This document shows positions 38,833 through 47,943 of a stretch of DNA of 64,000 nt, piece by piece. The translations under genes and the position numbers were made by a program. How positions within the stretch are numbered: the first letter of the stretch is position 1; each line of letters starts with the position of its first letter. This DNA is from Flavobacterium sp. (lineage in GTDB: Bacteria; Bacteroidota; Bacteroidia; Flavobacteriales; Flavobacteriaceae). The stretch is from positions 33,028 to 97,027 of the forward strand of contig VEQT01000001.1 of the NCBI GenBank assembly GCA_018883065.1. The letters run 5' to 3'. Below the pieces are notes generated by a model. The model did no database searches and was not told the origin of the DNA. It worked only from the letters and a program-made list of their open reading frames with translations.

Positions 38833-39612
38833 CTAAAAATCCAATTTAGTTACCGAGTAGGCCGAATTCAGTATCTCTAATAGTACTTTTGGATCTGTAT
38901 TGGAATAAAACTGCTGAGTAGCCAAATTATTTCCATCATGTAACCCTACTTTTTCTTTTAATACGGCTAAGGTTTGTCGAGCAACAGCCTCGCCAGAGTC
39001 AATAATTTGAATGTGCGCGGGGAGAATTTTTTTGATTGCGGGAATCAAATAGGGGTAGTGGCTACAACCCAAAACCAAATAATCAATGTTGGCTGCAATC
39101 ATGGGTTCAAGATAGCTTTTGAGATTAGACTGTATTTCTGCTGTGTCAAGTTGTCCGTTTTCGATTAGTTCGACCAATCCATGTCCAATTTGCTCTACGA
39201 TTTTGGTTGTACTATATACTTCTAATGCTTTATTAAATAATTCGCTGCTTAGGGTTCCTTTGGTGGCCAAAATCCCAATTGTTTGTGTTTTTGAAGACAA
39301 AGCTGCCGGTTTTATAGCCGGTTCTATACCAATGAAAGGCACATCATATTGGGCTCTCAATTCTTTTATGGCATTGGTTGTAGCGGTATTGCAGGCCACT
39401 ACAATGAGTTTGCACCCTTTGCTCAATAGCAGTTCTGTATTTTTTTTGCACAAGGCCAAGATTTCGGCCTTTGATTTTTCGCCATAGGGAGCATTGGCAC
39501 TGTCTGCCAAATAAATAGTAGACTCATTGGGTAGCAACGCATGAATGGCTTGCCAAATAGAAGTGCCGCCAATGCCAGAATCAAAAAGTCCAATGGGGTG
39601 ATTGTTGTACAT
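38833..39612 (-). CDS. murI: Glutamate racemase
   Basis: Makes D-glutamate for peptidoglycan synthesis by cofactor-independent two-base catalysis. It has 259 residues, the usual size. The catalytic cysteines are Cys74 in VVACNTATTN and Cys183 in VLGCSHYPYL. The substrate-binding FDSGIGG is at residues 10-16 and YLADSANAPYGEKS follows. The gene is separated from the upstream ompH genes by a terminator and has its own -7 box. It converges with the gamma-CA gene with one base between the stops. Confidence 0.97.
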   Translation of the reverse strand: MYNNHPIGLFDSGIGGTSIWQAIHALLPNESTIYLADSANAPYGEKSKAEILALCKKNTELLLSKGCKLIVVACNTATTNAIKELRAQYDVPFIGIEPAIKPAALSSKTQTIGILATKGTLSSELFNKALEVYSTTKIVEQIGHGLVELIENGQLDTAEIQSNLKSYLEPMIAANIDYLVLGCSHYPYLIPAIKKILPAHIQIIDSGEAVARQTLAVLKEKVGLHDGNNLATQQFYSNTDPKVLLEILNSAYSVTKLDF

Positions 39613-39616
39613 GAGT

Positions 39617-39624
39617 CAAATGTA
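39617..39624 (-). promoter_or_regulatory. -7 promoter box of murI
   Basis: TACATTTG on the minus strand, 4 nt before the murI ATG and touching the T-tract of the preceding terminator. It implies a nearly leaderless murI mRNA. Confidence 0.55.
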
Positions 39625-39668
39625 AAAAAAATCGGCTCATTATGAGTTGAAAGTCACAATGAGCCGAT
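39624..39668 (-). terminator. Rho-independent terminator of the ompH operon
   Basis: Perfect 11-bp stem ATCGGCTCATT/AATGAGCCGAT (39631-39641 with 39658-39668) with a 16-nt loop, followed on the minus strand by seven T residues. Confidence 0.88.
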
Positions 39669-39686
39669 GATTTGTAGGAGTATGAA

Positions 39687-40190
39687 TTAGAAACCTAAGT
39701 CTTTTTTTACGTCAGCAGTCACGTTTGGACCATCAGCCAACAATAAACCTTCTGAGTTTAATACATATTGGAATCCTTTTGCTTTGCCCACTTTTTGAAT
39801 AGAAGCTTTTACTTTATCCATAATTGGTTTTACAATATCTGATTCTTTTTGTTGCAATTCTTTTTGCGCATTGTCTCTGTAATCCACAATTCTTTTTTGC
39901 ATGTCTTGCACTTCTTTCGAACGGGTTTCGTTTACAGCATCGGTAACCGTAGCTGCTTCTTGTTCGTATTTTTTTAATTTGTTTTGGTATTCCTCAACCA
40001 TGGTTTTGTATTCGGTATCATAGGTTGCACTTAATTTCTCCAATTGTTTTTGTGCATCCAACATGGCGGGCATTTTAGATACAATTTCGCTCACATCAAC
40101 ATGGGCAATTTTTGCTGCTTGTGCCTGAACTGTTCCAAGACTGCTTACGTATACAAGTGCAATTACTACTAAAGATTTAATTTGTTTCAT
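39687..40190 (-). CDS. OmpH/Skp family periplasmic chaperone
   Basis: Skp-like chaperone of 167 residues that keeps unfolded outer-membrane proteins soluble on their way to BamA. A signal peptide (SLVVIALVYVSSLGTVQAQA) precedes a long coiled coil of Lys, Glu and Gln residues (about 40-120) and the closing VLNSEGLLLADG strand typical of Skp. It is the last gene of the leftward DUF6089-uppS-bamA-ompH-ompH cluster and is followed by a strong terminator. Confidence 0.93.
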   Translation of the reverse strand: MKQIKSLVVIALVYVSSLGTVQAQAAKIAHVDVSEIVSKMPAMLDAQKQLEKLSATYDTEYKTMVEEYQNKLKKYEQEAATVTDAVNETRSKEVQDMQKRIVDYRDNAQKELQQKESDIVKPIMDKVKASIQKVGKAKGFQYVLNSEGLLLADGPNVTADVKKDLGF

Positions 40191-40219
40191 CGTGTTTAAA
40201 TATTTATTAATTAGTGGTT

Positions 40220-41302
40220 TTAATTTTGTTTGGCATTTGCCTCTTTGGCTTTTCGGGCGGCCTCACGCTCCTCTATGGCTTTTCTTTTTTTCTCTTCTAA
40301 TGCTTTGCGGCGCTCTTCTAGTACTTTTTTGCGTTCGGCAGCCAATTCTTCTTTGGTTTTAGTTGAAGTGGTGGGTGTTTCAGGGCTTGCATTTGTCGAA
40401 ATTGAATTAGAAACAGCTGGCGTTTCTGATCCTTTGTTGGTGCCTGCAGCATTATTGGCAGCTGGAGCAGCAGTTGAATTTCCACTTTCTTTATTGGTTG
40501 TTGGGGCAGCTGTGTTTGCTGTTTCTGGAGCGGATGGAACTGCGGGAGTAACACCAGCTTTTTTAGCTTCGGCGGCTTGTTTTTTCTTTTCAGCTGCTTC
40601 TTTTCGTTTGGCTTCAGCTTCGGCTTTTCTGTCGGCTACCAATTTTTCACGAGCGGCTTTGCGTTCATCTAATTTTTTTTGACGCTCAGATAAATTACTG
40701 CTTTCGTCCACCATATCTTCTTTTGCCTCTTTTGCTTCTTCCTCTTTCAATTGTTTTTTAGTCAGTTGATTTCGTTTAGAAGAACGGGCTAATTTTCGTA
40801 CTACTTGATCGCTGATGTCAAATCGCTTAGCAGCAAAAAGCATCGTCAATTCTGAGGTACGGTCAAATATAAAATCGTATTTTTTAGCTTCGGCAATGTC
40901 TTGTACAGCATTAAAAACTTGGTCTTGAACCGGCTGAGTTAGCACCGCCTTTTGCACGATTAAATCCCCATTTGGACCAAATCGTTTTTGTTGGTAGTCC
41001 ATTAATTCAGTTTCCTGCAGTGTAATTTCTTCTTCTCTTTCTTCAATTAGTTCTTTTGTAAGCAACACGCGCTCTACTTTCAATCCATCCTTTAGTTTGT
41101 TGATTGCATTTCGCTTTACCTCAATTTCTTGTTTCCATTTTTGCGCTTTCTGCTCCAACAAGTTTTTGGCTTCACTATATTCGGGTACGTTTTGCAAAAT
41201 ATATTCCATGTCAATGTACCCAATTTTTACACCGCGACCTTGAGCGGCTACTTGTTGTGTGAAACTCAGTACAATGAGTAATAGAACCAAATATTTTTTC
41301 AT
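40220..41302 (-). CDS. OmpH/Skp family protein with long charged C-terminal tail
   Basis: Skp-like protein of 360 residues from ATG 41302; the TTG at 41308 is less likely. Signal peptide: YLVLLLIVLSFTQQVAAQ. The Skp domain spans about 20-170 (VKIGYIDMEYILQNVPEYSE to KKYDFIFDRTSELTMLFAAK). The remaining half is low complexity: Lys/Glu/Ala-rich helices either side of a Pro/Thr/Ala/Ser segment at about 245-315. This tail is absent from the neighbouring paralogue and from classical Skp. It may reach the peptidoglycan or form a long coiled coil; that is inference. Confidence 0.9.
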   Translation of the reverse strand: MKKYLVLLLIVLSFTQQVAAQGRGVKIGYIDMEYILQNVPEYSEAKNLLEQKAQKWKQEIEVKRNAINKLKDGLKVERVLLTKELIEEREEEITLQETELMDYQQKRFGPNGDLIVQKAVLTQPVQDQVFNAVQDIAEAKKYDFIFDRTSELTMLFAAKRFDISDQVVRKLARSSKRNQLTKKQLKEEEAKEAKEDMVDESSNLSERQKKLDERKAAREKLVADRKAEAEAKRKEAAEKKKQAAEAKKAGVTPAVPSAPETANTAAPTTNKESGNSTAAPAANNAAGTNKGSETPAVSNSISTNASPETPTTSTKTKEELAAERKKVLEERRKALEEKKRKAIEEREAARKAKEANAKQN

Positions 41303-41343
41303 ATCCAAAGGGTATAATTGCTGCCAAATATAGCAGTTATTTT

Positions 41344-43977
41344 TTAAAATTGTTGGCCAATGATAAAATGCGTTTCCATTCCATTTGGTTGAGTTGAACC
41401 GGTTAGTGGATCAAATCCATAACCAAAATCGATTCCCAAAAGTCCAAAGGCGGGCATAAAAATTCGCAAGCCCATTCCTGCCGAACGTTTCAGTACAAAC
41501 GGATTATATTCTTTAAAATTGTTGTAGGCTGATCCACCTTCAATAAATGTTAGCATATAAATGGATGCAGCTGCTTTAAGTGTAAGCGGATAACGTAATT
41601 CCAATGAAAATTTATTATAAATAGGACCACCATCACGCGAAGAAATAGAATTATTTGGATATCCACGCAACTGAATCACTTCTCGACCATCTTGCGCAAA
41701 ATTGGCCAATCCATCACCACCCACAAAGAATCGTTCAAATGGAACCAGTCCTCTTGCATTGTTGTAACTACCCAAGTAACCAAATTCAGTCAAGGAACGC
41801 AAAATTAATTTGTCGAAAATTTTCGTGTACCAGTCGGCTTTAAATTTGATTTTATAATATTCTAGCCAATTGAACTTTTCTTGATCAACCTTCCCCTGAT
41901 CTGCTGCTGCTTCTTGAAAAGTTAGTGCTCGGTTTCCGTTGGCATCGATGTATTCGCCCGGCAAAATAAACTCGGTTTGATCTTGGCTCAATATAGGTGT
42001 ACTGCCTTCATTTCTTAGTTTGTAGGGTTCTAACGAGCCTAAATTGGCGTAATCAATTTTGTTGAAATATGAATAAGGTGGTGTGAATTTACCCGAGATG
42101 CTAAATTCAGAACCATAGGTGGGATAAATTGGGTTAACCCCTTTGTTGTTTCGGCTAAGACCAATAGTGTAGGCTAAGTTACGCGATGAGCCATTTCCAA
42201 AAGTAAATAAGCCAGTATTGTAATTGTTTAAATCATAAAATTGAAAACTCAACGCGTGCGAAATCACAAAAAAGTCATCGGGTACTTTTAAGCGTTTGGC
42301 CAATCCAAATGAAATGGCAAAAATGTTAAAGTTTTTACTTTTGTCAATTCCGCCCACAAAATTATTAGCAGCAAATTGTTTACTAAAGGCCAGTGAGCTG
42401 CTAAACTGAATTGGTTTTTTCCCGCCAAACCAAGGTTCAGAGAACGATAAACTGTAGGTTTGAAAAAAGGTACTTCCTTGTAATCGTAGGGATAATTTTT
42501 GCCCGTCTCCCATAGGTAGGGGTTTGTACGCGTCTTTTTTAAAGATATTTCGAGCTGAAAAATTATTAAACGAAAGTCCCAGGGTTCCGATAAATCCGCC
42601 ACCGCCGTATCCACCCTGTAATTCAATTTGACTGGATCCTTTTTCAACCAAATTATACTCAATGTCAACCGTTCCTGCTGCTGCATCGACGTTTTTAAAT
42701 TTGGGGTCGATGGCTTCTGGATCAAAGAATCCCAATTGTCCAATTTCACGAATGGTTCGCACAAGCTCTTCTTTGCTGTATTTTTGACCTGGTTTAGTGC
42801 GAAGTTCACGGTAAATTACTTTGTCGTTGGTTCTGTCGTTTCCAACTACTGTAATTTTATTGAAATAGGCCAGCGGTCCTTCAACTATTCGAATTTCAAA
42901 GTCAATGGTGTCATTGACCGTTTTAACTTCGACTGCGTTAATGTTTGAAAACAAATACCCGTTGTTTTGGTATAAGTTCGTAATGTCTTCTCCGTCGGGT
43001 TTGCTTTTGTCGGCAATTCGTTTTTCAAGCAATACGCCATTATACACATCACCTCTTTTAATACCAAGCATTTGTTGAAGCCCGCGGTCAGGATAGATGG
43101 TGTTCCCCAAGAATTTTATATCTCCAAAGTAGTACTTCCTTCCTTCTTCTATGTTAATTTTTAAACTAAGTTCTTTTTTGTTTTTTGTAAATCCAAGTGT
43201 GTCACTCACAATGCGCGCATCGCGGTATCCGTTTTCTTTGTATTTGTCAATAATACGAACAAGGTCTTCTTTGTATTTGTCTTTGATGTATTTGGATGCT
43301 TTAAAAATGCGAATAACATTTTTTTGTTTGGTATTCTTCATCCGTTTTCTAAGTTGGGACGAGGAATAAACATTGTTTCCAGTAAAATCGATGCTGTTAA
43401 TTTTAATCTTATTGCCCTTATCAATATAGACCAACATGTTTACCTGATTGGATTCGACGGTGTCTTGTTTGGTAGAAATAGTAACCTTGGTGTTGTAAAA
43501 CCCGTCCTTACGGAATTTATTTTCGATGTAGTTTTTAGTAGTGGTGAGTAGGTTCTCATTCACTATCTTTCCTTTGGTTAAGGCATTATCTTTGATGAGT
43601 GTTTCTTTCTTGCTTTTTTTAACACCTACTATTTTTACCTCATTCAATTTTGGCAACTCGTTAATGTTTAGTTCCAAATATATGCTGTCGCCTTGAACCC
43701 TGTTTACAAAAAAATCGATCTCACTAAACAATCCAAGTTTTCCTAATTTTTTGATCGCGTTGCTTATTTCTTCACCGGGGATGGTTACTTCTTGGCCTTT
43801 TTCTAAGCCGGCAAACGTAACTACTGTTTGTTCGTTATAGCTAATTTTTCCGGTTACTTTCACCTCGCCTAAGAAATATTTAGTGCCTTGGTCAAATGGT
43901 ATGCGTTCTTGTGCTTTTGAAGAAAAAACACCTATAAATAGGGCTAAAATCAATAAAAGGGTGGGCTTATGTAACAC
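41344..43977 (-). CDS. bamA: Outer membrane protein assembly factor BamA
   Basis: Essential Omp85 insertase that folds beta-barrels into the outer membrane. I take the GTG at 43977 as start, 7 nt after the uppS stop, because it gives the clean signal peptide MLHKPTLLLILALFIGVFSS. The open frame continues upstream to 44154 with an ATG at 44052, but that would overlap uppS by 68 nt and bury the signal. This gives 877 residues. Five POTRA domains fill about 30-430 and the Omp85 barrel the rest, with GYGGGGFIGTLGL and GLRIFMPAFGLLGIDFGYGF. It ends in a terminal Phe (FIIGQQF), the usual beta-signal. Confidence 0.95.
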   Translation of the reverse strand: MLHKPTLLLILALFIGVFSSKAQERIPFDQGTKYFLGEVKVTGKISYNEQTVVTFAGLEKGQEVTIPGEEISNAIKKLGKLGLFSEIDFFVNRVQGDSIYLELNINELPKLNEVKIVGVKKSKKETLIKDNALTKGKIVNENLLTTTKNYIENKFRKDGFYNTKVTISTKQDTVESNQVNMLVYIDKGNKIKINSIDFTGNNVYSSSQLRKRMKNTKQKNVIRIFKASKYIKDKYKEDLVRIIDKYKENGYRDARIVSDTLGFTKNKKELSLKINIEEGRKYYFGDIKFLGNTIYPDRGLQQMLGIKRGDVYNGVLLEKRIADKSKPDGEDITNLYQNNGYLFSNINAVEVKTVNDTIDFEIRIVEGPLAYFNKITVVGNDRTNDKVIYRELRTKPGQKYSKEELVRTIREIGQLGFFDPEAIDPKFKNVDAAAGTVDIEYNLVEKGSSQIELQGGYGGGGFIGTLGLSFNNFSARNIFKKDAYKPLPMGDGQKLSLRLQGSTFFQTYSLSFSEPWFGGKKPIQFSSSLAFSKQFAANNFVGGIDKSKNFNIFAISFGLAKRLKVPDDFFVISHALSFQFYDLNNYNTGLFTFGNGSSRNLAYTIGLSRNNKGVNPIYPTYGSEFSISGKFTPPYSYFNKIDYANLGSLEPYKLRNEGSTPILSQDQTEFILPGEYIDANGNRALTFQEAAADQGKVDQEKFNWLEYYKIKFKADWYTKIFDKLILRSLTEFGYLGSYNNARGLVPFERFFVGGDGLANFAQDGREVIQLRGYPNNSISSRDGGPIYNKFSLELRYPLTLKAAASIYMLTFIEGGSAYNNFKEYNPFVLKRSAGMGLRIFMPAFGLLGIDFGYGFDPLTGSTQPNGMETHFIIGQQF

Positions 43978-43984
43978 TAAAATA

Positions 43985-44725
43985 CTATTTAATTTGTTCG
44001 CTTGTTTTTCCAAATCTACGTTCTCTTTTTTGATAACTAAGGATAGCCTCATATAAATCTTCTTCTTTAAAATCAGGCCATAAAACAGTTGTAAAATACA
44101 ATTCGGAATAGGCGATTTGCCACAACAAAAAGTTACTGATTCGATGTTCTCCACTTGTTCGTATCAATAAATCTACATCGGGTAAATTGTGCGTGTAAAG
44201 ATGATTATTTATAATTGATTCGTCTATAGCGTCTGGGCTAATTATATTATTTTTAACTTTAAGACTAATGGCTTTAATGGCATGCAAAAGCTCTTCTCTG
44301 GCACCATAACTCAGCGCCAAAGTCAACGTCATGCGGGTATTGTTTTGGGTTTGATCGATTACACTCTTCAACTCCAATTGAGCCGATTTGGGGAGCAAAT
44401 CTAAATTCCCAATGGATTGTAATTTGATGTTATTCTGCGTAAGCGTACTCAATTCATTTTTCAAGGAGTTGATGAGTAATTTCATCAACGTATCTACTTC
44501 AATTTTGGGTCTGTTCCAATTCTCAGTTGAAAAGGCATATAGAGTTAGGTTTTTGATGCCCAATTTTGCACATGCTTCTACCGTGAGGCGAACTGATTTT
44601 GTTCCGTTCTCATGTCCAAATGCCCGCATAAACCCCTGTTGTTTGGCCCAACGGCCGTTTCCATCCATGATGATAGCTAGGTGTTGTGGTAAATTATCGG
44701 TATTGATTTGACTAAGTAAACTCAT
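43985..44725 (-). CDS. uppS: Isoprenyl (undecaprenyl diphosphate) transferase
   Basis: Cis-prenyltransferase that makes the C55 lipid carrier for peptidoglycan and O-antigen precursors. It has 246 residues. The catalytic motif MDGNGRWAKQQG is at about 20-31 with Asp21. YAFSTENWNRP and the C-terminal RTSGEHRISNFLLWQIAYSE motif bind substrate and Mg. The start is 3 nt downstream of the DUF6089 stop and the end 7 nt before the bamA GTG, so it is in the middle of an envelope operon. Confidence 0.96.
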   Translation of the reverse strand: MSLLSQINTDNLPQHLAIIMDGNGRWAKQQGFMRAFGHENGTKSVRLTVEACAKLGIKNLTLYAFSTENWNRPKIEVDTLMKLLINSLKNELSTLTQNNIKLQSIGNLDLLPKSAQLELKSVIDQTQNNTRMTLTLALSYGAREELLHAIKAISLKVKNNIISPDAIDESIINNHLYTHNLPDVDLLIRTSGEHRISNFLLWQIAYSELYFTTVLWPDFKEEDLYEAILSYQKRERRFGKTSEQIK

Positions 44726-44728
44726 GGG

Positions 44729-45418
44729 CTAATTCGAGCAAAAACAAGGTTTATCTCCAAAGGTGTAGGTTAATGTAAAACCGGTAAATACATACCAATC
44801 GTTGCTGTTCAGATTTCCAAATCGAGCATTGCTCAAATTGTCATTTGTAGGATTACTGCCGTCTAAATCGTCTTGAAATGTATAGCGCGCTCCCGATTCA
44901 AATCCAAACACAATATTGTCAAAGAAACGCGCTTTAACTCCCACGGTCATGGGTATAGCAAGTGCGCCATGTGTGGTGTCATATTTTGGATCATTGCCCA
45001 CAAAAAACAACCCATTGTAACTCAAGTAACTCAATCCCGTGTATACATAGGGAGTAAATTTAGGTTTGTAATCGTGCAGGTCAAAATCAAAGAAATCAAA
45101 TTCCAGCCCAGCCGAAATTTCTTTTATATCATTTTCAAAAGAGAAGCCCCGTTGTTGACGTGAGGGTGAAGTTGATTCGGCATCATTGGCTGTAATTTTA
45201 GACTGAGTGTAAGAAATACGCCATGAATGACGCGCACTTCTGTTCCATCGAAACAAAAAACCATAGGCCATTTCGTTGGGTGCAATATAATCTGTTTTCC
45301 CGATGTCACCAATGTAATTGCTACCGCCCAAAAAACCGCCAATCTCATAAATTTGAGCTAGGGTAGTTTGGCAAACAAACAAGGTAAATAAAACAAACAA
45401 TGGTGTGCGCATGGGCAT
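44729..45418 (-). CDS. DUF6089 family outer-membrane protein
   Basis: Small outer-membrane beta-barrel protein of 229 residues. The start is ATG 45418 (or ATG 45412, two residues later); a TTG at 45433 overlaps the -7 box and is rejected. A signal peptide (TPLFVLFTLFVCQTTLAQ) is followed by IYEIGGFLGGSNYIGDIGKT, the family's start, and aromatic-rich strands ending in CFCSN. It is encoded just upstream of uppS and bamA in flavobacteria. The function is unknown, but the conserved position suggests a part in outer-membrane biogenesis. Confidence 0.88.
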   Translation of the reverse strand: MPMRTPLFVLFTLFVCQTTLAQIYEIGGFLGGSNYIGDIGKTDYIAPNEMAYGFLFRWNRSARHSWRISYTQSKITANDAESTSPSRQQRGFSFENDIKEISAGLEFDFFDFDLHDYKPKFTPYVYTGLSYLSYNGLFFVGNDPKYDTTHGALAIPMTVGVKARFFDNIVFGFESGARYTFQDDLDGSNPTNDNLSNARFGNLNSNDWYVFTGFTLTYTFGDKPCFCSN

Positions 45419-45430
45419 AAAAATAGCGTG

Positions 45431-45438
45431 CAAATATA
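45431..45438 (-). promoter_or_regulatory. -7 promoter box of the DUF6089-uppS-bamA-ompH operon
   Basis: TATATTTG on the minus strand, 12 nt upstream of the ATG at 45418. It fits TAnnTTTG and helps to exclude the TTG start. Confidence 0.6.
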
Positions 45439-45570
45439 ATAATTCTGCCTACGTAATTGGCATTCTAATCAATTAGATTTAAGGTGTTTTCAAAATAAAT
45501 AAGCAGGAAAAATTTCAGCTTGTCAGGATAACGGATTATAGCACAATAAAGTATGTTGCTTTGCGGCCAA

Positions 45571-46455
45571 TTAATTGCGTTTGTCTTCGCCCCACATCAA
45601 CTTATTCCGGAGGGTTTTTAGGAAAGTTTCGTTTGGAATTTCAACCATATTGATTTGAAAATGTGTTTTTTCTATGGTCAATTCGGCCGCATTTGGAACC
45701 GCTGCAATCCGTGAATCTAATGAAACAAGGTAATTGTCCTCGCGTCCAGAAACCTTTAATTTTATTTGTGTGTTGTCGGGAATAACAAGCGGTCTTGCAT
45801 TGAGGTTGTGCGGAGCAATGGGCGTAATCACCAAGCTGGTTACTTCAGGTGTTAGGATTGGACCGCCACAACTCATTGAATAACCAGTCGATCCAGTGGG
45901 TGTTGAGATGATTAAGCCGTCGGCCCAATACGAATTCAAAAATTCGTTGTTCAAATGCGTTTCAATGGTAATCATCGAGGTGGTATCTTTTCGGCTCACC
46001 GTAATTTCATTCATCGCAAAATTTAATCGCTCAATTTCAGGATTAGGCGGATCACATCGAAGAGAAAGTAAAGTACGTTTAGAGATCCGATACTTTTTAT
46101 CTACAACGAGTTGCAAAAAACTAGTAATATTTTCCTTTTGTACCGAGGCCAAAAAACCCAATCGACCGGCATTGATGCCCAAAACAGGAATGCCACTGTT
46201 TCGAACTAGGGTAATGGCGCGCAAAATGGTTCCGTCTCCTCCAATGCTCAACAACATGTCAAAACTGGCATCTAGGTCTGTGTGATGCTCAAAAGTAGTG
46301 TGGGATTCCTGCACAATTTTTTTTTCGGCTAACACGCTCATAAATGCCTTTTCTACAACCAGTTCCACTTTTTTTTGTGTAAAAAACTGAAAAATATCCC
46401 GAATAATGGGCTCGGTACTGTTTTGGTAAAATTGTCCGTATATCGCGATTTTCAT
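45571..46455 (-). CDS. nadK: NAD kinase
   Basis: Phosphorylates NAD to NADP in the cytoplasm. It has 294 residues. The diagnostic GGDG is at residues 72-75 (LLSIGGDGTILRA), NAGRLGFLA follows, and SYWADGLIISTPTGSTGYS is the conserved substrate-binding segment. The gene lies 12 nt after the CBS protein gene in the same direction, so the two form an operon. The 137 bp downstream (45434-45570) hold the DUF6089 promoter and nothing else I can identify. Confidence 0.96.
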   Translation of the reverse strand: MKIAIYGQFYQNSTEPIIRDIFQFFTQKKVELVVEKAFMSVLAEKKIVQESHTTFEHHTDLDASFDMLLSIGGDGTILRAITLVRNSGIPVLGINAGRLGFLASVQKENITSFLQLVVDKKYRISKRTLLSLRCDPPNPEIERLNFAMNEITVSRKDTTSMITIETHLNNEFLNSYWADGLIISTPTGSTGYSMSCGGPILTPEVTSLVITPIAPHNLNARPLVIPDNTQIKLKVSGREDNYLVSLDSRIAAVPNAAELTIEKTHFQINMVEIPNETFLKTLRNKLMWGEDKRN

Positions 46456-46467
46456 GCTGCGTGGGCG

Positions 46468-47127
46468 TTATATATTGAGGTATTTGTCCAAGTAATCGGA
46501 ACGTTCTTTGAGGTTGGTAATGTATTGGTCTTCTTGGTGTTGGGATACAATTTCGTAGTTGTATCGGCGAAACGTTTGGATGATTTCATTCAAAGGACCC
46601 AAGGCCAATTTTAGTGTAATTTCAATCGTTGCATCGGAAGAGCCCGAAATAAATAAACCCAAAATTTTGCCGTTGTTGCTCTCTACAATTTGGCTGATTT
46701 GCGCTAAGGAATAATCTTGAATGCTTTTATTTATTACCAAAATACTGCCGGCATCTTTGATGAGCGGCGTGTCTTGAAAAAACAGTAGGACATCTTCTAG
46801 TTCGTAATAACCCACATATTGATTTTGTTCGTCCAATACCGGAATTACTGATGCCTGATTTTTGGTTGCTACCTCAAACACTTCAAACCAAGACATGCTG
46901 TTTTTCACATAAAATTGTTCCAAAATATAGCGGTAATCAGCCACTGATTTTGCCGCGTCAAAGGTATTTGCGTCGTCGGCATTGAGTGAGCCTACAAATT
47001 GTAAATCATCAACCACTGGAAAATGAGAAAACCCCATCTCTTCAAAAAAATCTTGTACGCTTGCCAAGTCTTCCTTGCAACTAATGGCTTTGTAATCGCG
47101 GTGAATGTAGTCTTGAATTTGATTCAT
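46468..47127 (-). CDS. CBS domain-containing protein
   Basis: Cytoplasmic protein of 219 residues with a CBS pair in the first 140 residues (DYIHRDYKAISCKEDLASVQ, GFSHFPVVDDLQFVGSLNAD, ASVIPVLDEQNQYVGYYELE). It is followed by an ACT-like C-terminal segment (SILVINKSIQDYSLAQIS, DATIEITLKLALGPLNEIIQ). CBS pairs normally bind adenosyl nucleotides. Its operon partner is nadK, so sensing of NAD or ATP status is a reasonable inference. The ligand is not determinable from the sequence. Confidence 0.9.
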   Translation of the reverse strand: MNQIQDYIHRDYKAISCKEDLASVQDFFEEMGFSHFPVVDDLQFVGSLNADDANTFDAAKSVADYRYILEQFYVKNSMSWFEVFEVATKNQASVIPVLDEQNQYVGYYELEDVLLFFQDTPLIKDAGSILVINKSIQDYSLAQISQIVESNNGKILGLFISGSSDATIEITLKLALGPLNEIIQTFRRYNYEIVSQHQEDQYITNLKERSDYLDKYLNI

Positions 47128-47191
47128 GGGTGCACGAGCTAAGGCCCTGCAAAATAATCAATTTTAAACAACCTACACGGCTTTAAGTTTG

Positions 47192-47199
47192 TATTTTTG
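47192..47199 (+). promoter_or_regulatory. -7 promoter box of pdxJ
   Basis: TATTTTTG fits TAnnTTTG, 17 nt before the pdxJ ATG. Confidence 0.5.
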
Positions 47200-47216
47200 T
47201 TTTCAAATTTTTTCCA

Positions 47217-47930
47217 ATGACACACCTTAGTGTAAACATTAATAAAATTGCCACTTTGCGCAATGCCCGTGGGGGAAATGTCCCCAATTTATTGCAAGTC
47301 GCAAGTGATATTCAAGGATTTGGCGCACAAGGCATCACCATACATCCACGTCCAGATGAGCGCCACATTCGTTACCAAGATGCACGCGATTTAAAACCGT
47401 TGGTGTACACCGAATACAATATCGAAGGCAATCCGCAACACAATTTTATCGATTTGGTTTTGGAGTGTAAACCCACCCAAGTTACGTTGGTGCCCGATGC
47501 CGTTGGTGCGATTACTTCTTCTGCCGGCTGGGATACGATACAATTTCAAGCTTATTTAACTGAGGTGATTAACGAGTTCAAACGCAACAATATACGCACT
47601 TCGATCTTTGTTGATCCTGATTTGAAGATGATTGAAGGGGCTAAGAAAACCGGAACTGATCGAATAGAATTGTATACAGAAGAATTTGCTCACCAATACA
47701 GTTTGGGTAATTTGGCGGGCATTGAACCCTATATACAAGCGGCCCAACTCGCCAATGAATTGGGATTAGGAATCAACGCCGGACACGATTTGAGTTTGCA
47801 AAACTGCCAATTTTTTGCCCAAAACATACCCGGTTTGCTCGAAGTATCTATTGGACATGCGCTCATTTCAGAATCGTTGTATATGGGTTTTGAATCGGTT
47901 ATCAAACACTATCTCGCCTTGCTGCGCTAA
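47217..47930 (+). CDS. pdxJ: Pyridoxine 5'-phosphate synthase
   Basis: TIM-barrel enzyme of the DXP-dependent vitamin B6 pathway; it condenses aminoacetone phosphate with deoxyxylulose phosphate. It has 237 residues. The N-terminus LSVNINKIATLRNARGG and the phosphate-binding ITIHPRPDERHI, RIELYTEEFA and GINAGHDLS motifs are typical. It heads a rightward run with an alpha/beta hydrolase gene 13 nt downstream, so the two probably share a transcript. Confidence 0.96.
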   Translation: MTHLSVNINKIATLRNARGGNVPNLLQVASDIQGFGAQGITIHPRPDERHIRYQDARDLKPLVYTEYNIEGNPQHNFIDLVLECKPTQVTLVPDAVGAITSSAGWDTIQFQAYLTEVINEFKRNNIRTSIFVDPDLKMIEGAKKTGTDRIELYTEEFAHQYSLGNLAGIEPYIQAAQLANELGLGINAGHDLSLQNCQFFAQNIPGLLEVSIGHALISESLYMGFESVIKHYLALLR

Positions 47931-47943
47931 TCTATAGTTCACT

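Noticed and set aside
43978..44154. bamA start at 44154 or ATG 44052
   Set aside because: Both overlap uppS and put an unusual tail before the signal peptide. The GTG at 43977 gives a clean signal peptide 7 nt after uppS.
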